This document shows positions 58,257 to 64,000 of a stretch of 64,000 nt of DNA, piece by piece. The notes beneath the pieces were generated by a model, which made no database searches, had not been told where the DNA came from, and saw only the letters and a list, made by a program, of their open reading frames with translations. The position numbers were made by a program, and so were the translations under genes. Position 1 is the stretch's first letter, and the number at the start of each line of letters is the position of its first letter. The DNA comes from Novosphingobium olei (GTDB lineage: Bacteria; Pseudomonadota; Alphaproteobacteria; Sphingomonadales; Sphingomonadaceae): contig NZ_JABBGM010000001.1 of the NCBI RefSeq assembly GCF_012927405.1, forward strand, positions 1 through 64,000, in the 5' to 3' direction.

Positions 58257-59528
58257 TCAATGGAAGTCGATGACCGTCTCGCGTGCAGAGCCGGGTGGAA
58301 GTACGCGCCGGAACAGTCGCCCGTGCTCGCTCCACAGCACCAGAACCAAAGACAACGAGCCTCCCACAAGCAGGGACAGGGCCAGCGGCACAGCGGTTCC
58401 GTCGTAGGCTTGCCCGACCAGCATGCCGACGAATGAGGCGATCGCCATGCGCAGGAAGGCCTGAACTGAGCTGGCCGCGCCAGCCATGTCGGCGAAGGGC
58501 TGAAGGGCGATCGAACTGAAGTTTGCCCCGATGAAGCCCATCAGGCAGACGTTCAGAGCCATCACGGGCAGGAACTGCCAAAGAGTTTCGTCAGGTTGAA
58601 GCGCCAGCCAGACCTGCAGACTGGCCGTGACGATGAACGCCAGAAGCGCTGTGTGGGAGACCCGCCGTGCGCCAAACCGTTCGACAATTCGCGAATTGGA
58701 GAAGTTTGCAAACGCCAGGGCAGTGCCGGTGATGCCGAAGCAGATTGGCATCATATCCCCCGCGCCGAAGTGCTCGCCGACGAGTTGCTGGACCGAATTG
58801 ACGTAGCCGAACATGCCAGCCAGCACGAGGCTGGATCCGAGCACGTATCCGATTGAAGCCCGCGTGGTCGCAGCGCGGCTCATATTGGCAGCAATAGTCC
58901 TGGGCTGGATCGGTTGGCGGAACTCGCTGTGAAGCGTTTCCTCAAGCCGCAGCCACACCCACACACCCATAATGCTCGACAGCACTGCCAGTGTCGCAAA
59001 GATGAAGCGCCAACCTGCAAACAGCAGAATGGTCTGACCCAGCAACGGTGCAAGGATCGGCACGATCATGAAGACCATCGAGACGGTCGACAGCATGCGC
59101 GCCATGCGATCTCCATCGTGCCGGTCGCGGATGATCGCACTCGGAACGACGGTCAGGCCGGCGCATGCAAAGCCGTGAAGCACGCGCAATACCAATAGCG
59201 CTGTAAAATCCGTGACCAGAGCGCAAGCCACGGAGAGCACGACATAGATGGCCAGGCAGACAAGCGCCACCGCCCGGCGCCCGAATCGATCGGCCAGTGC
59301 TCCGGGCACAAGAGACCCGATCCCCGTCGAAAGAAGATAGCTGCCGACAATCAACTGCCGGCGATTTGGATCGCTTACGTGGAGATCGGCGGCAATCTGG
59401 CCAAGCGAAGGCAACATCGTATCGATGGCGAGCGCCTGCAGAGCCATCATCATGGCCATCATGGCGATGAATTCGCGATAGCCCATCGCGCTTCTTGCCG
59501 AGGCTCCATTGTGATTCTGCATGAGCAT
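58257..59528 (-). CDS. Bcr/CflA-family drug-efflux transporter (MFS DHA1)
   Basis: A 423-residue twelve-helix MFS transporter. MALQALAIDTMLPSLGQIAADL, the motif A loop GALADRFGRRAVALV and LRVLHGFACAGLTVVPSAIIRD (motif C-like) fit the Bcr/CflA group. The start is ATG 59528, or 59522 two codons in. It is divergent from dinB with 75 bp between the starts. Confidence 0.9.
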   Translation of the reverse strand: MLMQNHNGASARSAMGYREFIAMMAMMMALQALAIDTMLPSLGQIAADLHVSDPNRRQLIVGSYLLSTGIGSLVPGALADRFGRRAVALVCLAIYVVLSVACALVTDFTALLVLRVLHGFACAGLTVVPSAIIRDRHDGDRMARMLSTVSMVFMIVPILAPLLGQTILLFAGWRFIFATLAVLSSIMGVWVWLRLEETLHSEFRQPIQPRTIAANMSRAATTRASIGYVLGSSLVLAGMFGYVNSVQQLVGEHFGAGDMMPICFGITGTALAFANFSNSRIVERFGARRVSHTALLAFIVTASLQVWLALQPDETLWQFLPVMALNVCLMGFIGANFSSIALQPFADMAGAASSVQAFLRMAIASFVGMLVGQAYDGTAVPLALSLLVGGSLSLVLVLWSEHGRLFRRVLPPGSARETVIDFH

Positions 59529-59603
59529 TGGCCAGGCCTTAATCAGCGAACTCTCGCCAAGCCAAGCCCTTATGCTGCATCGCGACCTGCTGTATGTAAG
59601 CGC

Positions 59604-60764
59604 ATGGCCGAAGTTAGCGATGGCGATATCGGTGATTCCCAGCGCGAGGCAGAGGCCAGCGGACTGCGCAAGATCATCCACGTGGACATGGATGCATTCT
59701 ACGCCAGTGTCGAGCAACGCGATGATCCGTCATTGAGAGGCAAGCCCGTCGCGGTGGGGGGATCGTCTGGCCGTGGAGTGGTTGCGGCCGCAAGCTATGA
59801 GGCGCGGAAGTTCGGCGTCCGCTCGGCCATGCCCTCGGTTCGCGCAGTTCGCCTTTGTCCGGACCTGATATTCTGCAAACCGCGATTCGATGTCTACCGC
59901 GCCGTCAGCCAGCAGATCCGTTCGATTTTTCTCGATTACACGCCGCACGTCGAACCGCTCTCGCTGGACGAAGCCTATCTGGACGTGACGGAAGATCTGA
60001 AGGGCGTGGGGTCGGCGACGAGGATAGCCGAACTCATTCGAGCGCGTATCCGCACGGACACCGGTCTTACTGCCAGCGCTGGTGTCTCCTACAACAAGTT
60101 CCTGGCGAAACTGGCCAGCGATCAGAACAAGCCGGACGGCCTATGCGTCATCAGGCCGGGAGAGGGCGCTGCGTTCGCTGCGGCGCTTCCTGTCAAACGC
60201 TTTCACGGAGTGGGCCCGCGTGGAGCCGAAAAGATGGAGCGTTTGGGGATCCAGACCGGTGCCGACCTGCTGGCATTCGATTTAGCCACGCTTCGCGGTC
60301 ATTTCGGCAGCTTTGCCGATTATCTCTATCGCGCGGCGCGAGGGATCGACTTGCGCGCCGTACGCGCCGACCGTCCGCGCAAGTCTGTGGGCGGAGAAAG
60401 GACGTTCGACCGCGATCTGTCGTCGGGGACCGTGCTCCGAGAAACGCTCGAGACAATCATCGATATCGTCTGGGATCGCATCGAACGCAGCGGGGCGCGG
60501 GGGCGGACAGTCACGCTCAAGGTCAAGTTCGTCGACTTTCAATCGATGACCCGTGCACGTTCGGCCGCGCATGCAGTGGCCGAAAAGGCTGAGTTTGCGC
60601 AGATGGCTCGCGCCATATTGGACTCGATGTTGCCACTGCCCCAGCCGATCCGGCTGATGGGGCTGACACTCTCCGCATTGGAGGGAGCGGAAGATGCGGA
60701 TGAGGTTGGCCTATCGGCAGCAGCGCCAGTTCCGGGCTCGCCTCAGGCTGAGCTTCCGTTCTGA
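59604..60764 (+). CDS. dinB: DNA polymerase IV
   Basis: A 386-residue Y-family polymerase. Active-site residues appear in IIHVDMDAFYASVEQRDDPSLRGKPVAVGG and EPLSLDEAYLDVT. Then come ASAGVSYNKFLAKLASDQNKPDGLCVI, the FHGVGPRGAEKMERLGIQTGADL helix-hairpin-helix and a little-finger domain. The C-terminal QAELPF resembles a beta-clamp binding peptide. It bypasses lesions. ATG 59604 gives the usual start. No LexA site was found upstream. Its end overlaps the NUDIX gene by 22 bp. Confidence 0.95.
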   Translation: MAEVSDGDIGDSQREAEASGLRKIIHVDMDAFYASVEQRDDPSLRGKPVAVGGSSGRGVVAAASYEARKFGVRSAMPSVRAVRLCPDLIFCKPRFDVYRAVSQQIRSIFLDYTPHVEPLSLDEAYLDVTEDLKGVGSATRIAELIRARIRTDTGLTASAGVSYNKFLAKLASDQNKPDGLCVIRPGEGAAFAAALPVKRFHGVGPRGAEKMERLGIQTGADLLAFDLATLRGHFGSFADYLYRAARGIDLRAVRADRPRKSVGGERTFDRDLSSGTVLRETLETIIDIVWDRIERSGARGRTVTLKVKFVDFQSMTRARSAAHAVAEKAEFAQMARAILDSMLPLPQPIRLMGLTLSALEGAEDADEVGLSAAAPVPGSPQAELPF

Positions 60765-61240
60765 TCCGAACGCCAAGCCTGCCACATACCGATATAGTGG
60801 AGTGGCCCTTCGCAAGTGCGTTCAGGCAGAGCATCGAGCGCAAAGAATCGCGCCTCCTTCAATTCTCTGTCATCAATCTGTGGGGCATCGGCTGTGGTCC
60901 CGGCGACGAGCTCCGTCACATTGATCCACCCCTGCGCTGTCAGATTCGGGTGCGTGCCGAACCATATGGCATTCTCGAGCACGCAGCCGGTTTCCTCCTG
61001 CAGCTCGCGCCTTGCGGCCTGTTCAGGATCCTGACCGCGCCCTATCCCTCCACCCGGCAGCATCCACCAGTCGGGCCGATGGTAGCTGTGCCGGACGAGG
61101 AGTACCCGGCCAGCCGAATCGAACACGAGCACGCTGGCCCCGCGAACTCTGAGCTTGAGCATCCCCCATATCCGCAGACGCAGCGGCTGTGCCATGCGCA
61201 GGAGCAGCCTGTGTAGCGGTGCGGGAAGGCGAGAGAGCAT
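60743..61240 (-). CDS. NUDIX hydrolase
   Basis: A 165-residue NUDIX protein with the box GGGIGRGQDPEQAARRELQEETG at about residues 65-90 in front of a GTHPNLTAQGWINVTELVAG segment. A short hydrophobic, basic N-terminus (MLSRLPAPLHRLLLRMAQPLRLRIWGMLK) may associate with the membrane. Substrate unknown. ATG 61240 is the start of the best-supported frame. Convergent with dinB. Confidence 0.85.
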   Translation of the reverse strand: MLSRLPAPLHRLLLRMAQPLRLRIWGMLKLRVRGASVLVFDSAGRVLLVRHSYHRPDWWMLPGGGIGRGQDPEQAARRELQEETGCVLENAIWFGTHPNLTAQGWINVTELVAGTTADAPQIDDRELKEARFFALDALPERTCEGPLHYIGMWQAWRSDQNGSSA

Positions 61241-61355
61241 GGGCAACCCTGTGCTGTACGCGGGCTCGACACAAGTCTGTGCCGGCACGAAACATCATGG
61301 TTTTCGATTGGTTAACGTCCTCGACGCGCAGCGTGCGCCCGCACAAGGTCTTGTC

Positions 61356-61727
61356 ATGCTCATCACGTCGCTCCTTGCCGCCACGATCATCGTTTCGTCG
61401 CCCGCCCAGCCCAAGCAGCGCGCCGAGGCCCGGCCCTCCGACGAGCAGGCCCTGCGCTGCGCTGCCTCCAACGAGGTTCTGGCTGCAATGCTCGAGACCT
61501 CTGCAGACGCGAGTTCGGCCGATCGCGAAGACGCAGCGTTGTTCCGTTCCCGCGCACGCAACTGGCTGGCACGAACGTCCCAGCCCTCGTTCGCGGCTCG
61601 CTTCGAAAGCGCAACCGAGGCGTTGGCACGGCAGATTGTCAGCAGCGCCAGTCCCGCAGATGCGCAGGCTCTGCTCGAGAAGCGGCTTGGCGAATGTTTT
61701 GAGCCGGACACAGTTTCGCGCTCCTGA
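61356..61727 (+). CDS. small exported hypothetical protein
   Basis: A 123-residue protein with a short hydrophobic signal (MLITSLLAATIIVSS), one Cys near residue 32 (ALRCAASNEVLAAML) and one near the C-terminus (LGECFEPD). The rest is Ala/Ser-rich and helical. I do not recognise the family. The ATG at 61356 follows AAGG; the frame is open further upstream without a better start. Confidence 0.65.
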   Translation: MLITSLLAATIIVSSPAQPKQRAEARPSDEQALRCAASNEVLAAMLETSADASSADREDAALFRSRARNWLARTSQPSFAARFESATEALARQIVSSASPADAQALLEKRLGECFEPDTVSRS

Positions 61728-61803
61728 AGGGCTGCAAGCATAAGCCAGCGTTTGTAATTCCGGTCCGCCCCGTTATGGCTTGAGGTGTGGAGGGGCGGTG
61801 CAG

Positions 61804-62688
61804 GTGTGCCGCCACGAGCGGGGAACAGGCAGCTTGGCGCAGGCGGCAAGCATCGTACGCGTTGTACGCACGATAAAGGTTGCGCGGCTTCGCCCGCCAG
61901 CCTTGCGCGATCTTCTGTGGTGGTTGCTGGTTTCACTAAATGCGCTGTTCGGCGCGATCCTGTTCTGGACCTTGATCACTCCGCTTTCGCCAGTCGGGCA
62001 ATGGCGTCCGTCCGCGGTACGCATGCCTTCGCTGGCGGAACGGGCCGCACTTTTTGCAACCGTCGATCCATTCAATCGGACCACGAACGCTGCGGTCGGA
62101 TCTGATACTGCTGCGGTGACAAGCCTTGCTCTGACGCTTTATGCGACACGCGCAATGCCGGGCGGAGGCGGTAGCGCGATCCTCGCTGGCAGCGACGGTG
62201 TGCAGACGGTGGTCCAAGTGGGAACCGAAGTGCAGCCTGGGATCAAGCTAGTTGCGGTGGCCTTCGACCACGTAATCCTCACCCACAATGGTGCACGCGA
62301 AATGCTGTATCTCGACCAGTCTGGATCTGCTCCCACCGCGACTGCAGTGGTTGCGGCCAATCCGGTGAAGGCGACGGGCATGCAGCAGGCGGATACTGCC
62401 GGCGCTCCGATCACGGTGCAGAGCGTGCGTAGCGGGATCGGCTTCGGTCCGCGCGCCGCCGGTGGCCGCGTCGTGGGCCTTGAAGTGATGCCACAAGGTG
62501 ATGGCAATGTGTTCCGGAATGCAGGATTCCAACCCGGCGATTTGGTCACGGCGGTAAACGGTCAGCCTGTCCGGGGGGCTGGAGACACTGCCCTGCTGGT
62601 CGGCGCGCTGCAGCCCGGTTCGACAGTGGCGATCACCGTTCAGCGCGGCGGCCGCCAGCTTCCCATTGCGATCAAGCTCGGACAATGA
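61804..62688 (+). CDS. gspC: type II secretion system protein GspC
   Basis: A 294-residue inner-membrane GspC. A cytoplasmic basic start is followed by one helix (LLWWLLVSLNALFGAILFWTLI), a periplasmic HR domain (AILAGSDGVQTVVQVGTEVQPGIKLVAVAFDHVILTHNGAREML), and a PDZ domain at the end (GLEVMPQGDGNVFRNAGFQPGDLVTAVNGQPV). It links the assembly platform to the secretin. GTG 61804 lies eight bases after GGAGGGG; GTG 61798 and TTG 61780 are also in frame. Its stop overlaps gspD (ATGA). Confidence 0.9.
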   Translation: MCRHERGTGSLAQAASIVRVVRTIKVARLRPPALRDLLWWLLVSLNALFGAILFWTLITPLSPVGQWRPSAVRMPSLAERAALFATVDPFNRTTNAAVGSDTAAVTSLALTLYATRAMPGGGGSAILAGSDGVQTVVQVGTEVQPGIKLVAVAFDHVILTHNGAREMLYLDQSGSAPTATAVVAANPVKATGMQQADTAGAPITVQSVRSGIGFGPRAAGGRVVGLEVMPQGDGNVFRNAGFQPGDLVTAVNGQPVRGAGDTALLVGALQPGSTVAITVQRGGRQLPIAIKLGQ

Positions 62689-64000
62689 ACCTGCGACATT
62701 TCTTCATCGCCCTTTCGGCAAGCGCCTTGCTCGTCCCGGGCGTCGCGTGCGCGCAATACACCCTCAACGTACGTGAGGCGGACATTCGCGCCTTCATCGC
62801 AGATGCTGCCGAAGTCACCGGTCGTACTTTCATCGTGGACGCGCGCGTGCAGGGCAAGGTCAGCGTGGTCAGCGACCGGCCGCTATCGCGATCGGAGTAT
62901 TTCGAGGTCTTCCTTTCGACCCTGCGGGCCAACAGCCTGGTCGCAGTGCCCACCGGCAATGGCGCTTTCCGGATTCAGCCGGTGGAGGGCGCGGCGAGCC
63001 AGCCGATGCGCATCGGCAGCCGTGGTGCCGCGCGGAACCAGATGGTGACCGAGATTGTCCGCCTGTCGACGATCGATGCACCGCAGGCGGTGGAGACGTT
63101 GCGACCACTCGTCAGCAAGGACGGTTCGATCACGGCCAACAAGGCTGGTAACTCGCTGGTGGTGGTCGATTACGCCGATAACATCGCGCGGATCCGCGCG
63201 CTTGTCCGTTCGATCGATCGCGATCAGTCATCGACACGCACGGTAATGCTCGATCACGCGGGTGCTCGCGAAATTGCCACCGCGCTGGCCCAGCTTGTTC
63301 CGGCAGGGGGCGAAGGGGGCAGGTCATTGGCGAGCGTGGTTGCTGTCGACAGTTCCAACGCACTGCTTCTGCGCGGGGATGCGGCCACCATTGGTCGCCT
63401 TGAAGCGATGGCCCGGCAGCTTGACGCCCGGGCCGCACATGGCGGCGAAATCAAGGTTCTGTGGCTCGACTATGCCGATGCGGCCGTGCTCGTTCCGGTC
63501 CTGGAGCGCCTGGTGGGTGGCACGGGCGGTAGTGAAGTCGCATCGGGCTCGCAGGCACCGGTGTCATTGGGCGGCGTCGGCGGATCCAGCACGTCGACGG
63601 GGGGAACGCAAGGTTCGACAACCCCCGCGGGTGGACAGGCTGCAGGCGCGCAAGGCGTGAACCCCACCGGTGGAACGACCGGCGGGCTGGGTTCCGGTCC
63701 GATCAAGCTCGAAGGTGGCCGTGGAACCGCGACGATCACCCGGTATCCCGGCGCGAACGCCGTGATCATCGCTGCGCCTGCGGATGAACAACGCCGACTG
63801 ACCGAGCTGGTCCGCCAGCTCGACGTGCCGCAGGAACAGGTGCTGGTCGAGGCGATCATCGTCGAGATTTCGAACGACGTTGCAAGGCAACTGGGCGTTC
63901 AGATGCTGCTTGGTGGCAAGAACATGCCATTTGCGGTCACGAACTACTCGAACGTGTCGCCGAACATCATCGATATCGCCGGCGGACTTTACGCGGACAA
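62685..64000 (+). CDS. gspD: type II secretion system secretin GspD (3' end outside the window)
   Basis: Five-prime complete, at least 438 residues. A signal peptide (HFFIALSASALLVPGVACA), an N0 domain (YTLNVREADIRAFIADAAEVTGRTFIVD) and N1-N3 domains (TEIVRLSTIDAPQAVETLRPLVSKDGSITANKAGNSLVVVDYADNI and similar repeats) are present. A Gly/Ser/Thr-rich loop sits inside N3 (about residues 285-340), and the secretin domain begins at VLVEAIIVEISNDVARQLGVQ. It forms the outer-membrane channel. It is the second gene of a gsp cluster that continues beyond the edge. Confidence 0.93.
   Translation, partial: MNLRHFFIALSASALLVPGVACAQYTLNVREADIRAFIADAAEVTGRTFIVDARVQGKVSVVSDRPLSRSEYFEVFLSTLRANSLVAVPTGNGAFRIQPVEGAASQPMRIGSRGAARNQMVTEIVRLSTIDAPQAVETLRPLVSKDGSITANKAGNSLVVVDYADNIARIRALVRSIDRDQSSTRTVMLDHAGAREIATALAQLVPAGGEGGRSLASVVAVDSSNALLLRGDAATIGRLEAMARQLDARAAHGGEIKVLWLDYADAAVLVPVLERLVGGTGGSEVASGSQAPVSLGGVGGSSTSTGGTQGSTTPAGGQAAGAQGVNPTGGTTGGLGSGPIKLEGGRGTATITRYPGANAVIIAAPADEQRRLTELVRQLDVPQEQVLVEAIIVEISNDVARQLGVQMLLGGKNMPFAVTNYSNVSPNIIDIAGGLYAD

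Noticed and set aside
59529..59603. Possible LexA site upstream of dinB
   Set aside because: A GAAC occurs at 59548-59551 but the second half seven bases later is AAGC, not GAAC. The alphaproteobacterial GAAC-N7-GAAC (or GTTC-N7-GTTC) box is not met.

Overview
The window looks like a stretch of core chromosome from an alphaproteobacterium of the Sphingomonadales, most likely Novosphingobium or a close relative. The reasons are the high G+C content, a circularly permuted two-piece tmRNA whose tag reads ANDNEALALAA, ATGA/GTGA-coupled operons, a HdaA-type DnaA homologue, DUF2794 and DUF3297 proteins, and an HWE histidine kinase. The genus is an inference from these traits, not from a database match. 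No prophage, insertion sequence, CRISPR array or plasmid module was seen.

Left part (1-16 kb). A non-coding stretch with nested inverted repeats is followed by tRNA-Val(CAC). Then comes a valine catabolic block: mmsA, then isobutyryl-CoA dehydrogenase, 3-hydroxyisobutyryl-CoA hydrolase, a YunG-like protein, enoyl-CoA hydratase and mmsB, with a LysR regulator divergent from mmsA. After that are a CHAP-domain protein, der, a DUF983 zinc-ribbon membrane protein, purU, an SDR, a NUDIX hydrolase, the lemA-TPM-TPM cluster and mscL.

Middle (16-37 kb). The tmRNA gene is followed by astA with an M20 peptidase and by glcB. The envelope and ribosome operon lptD-surA-pdxA-rsmA comes next, divergent from pepA-DUF2256-M24 peptidase-holC-ndk. 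An isolated TadE-TadE-TadG operon is followed by purM-purN, in which PurN carries an extra MmcQ/YjbR-like domain.

Right-middle (37-50 kb). A DUF2066-like secreted protein, hdaA, cysE, DUF2794 and a small lipoprotein (the last two apparently using CTG starts), a DUF4328 membrane protein, an SDR, and an OprP-type phosphate porin behind a four-repeat Pho box. Then ilvE, preceded by two tiny coupled ORFs and a structured leader, a lipoprotein, tlyA, tspO, ubiK and an HWE kinase.

Right end (50-64 kb). metZ, a PMT-type protein glycosyltransferase convergent with a DPM1-GtrA fusion, leuB, recO, apaG, a LysR regulator, a GGDEF-EAL protein, a Bcr/CflA transporter, dinB, a NUDIX hydrolase, a small secreted protein, and the start of a type II secretion cluster (gspC, gspD). 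gspD runs off the window.

The best candidates for something undescribed are the pair of very small coupled ORFs with a folded leader RNA upstream of ilvE, the two consecutive CTG-start genes after cysE, and the PurN-MmcQ fusion. Everything else reads as well-organised housekeeping DNA.
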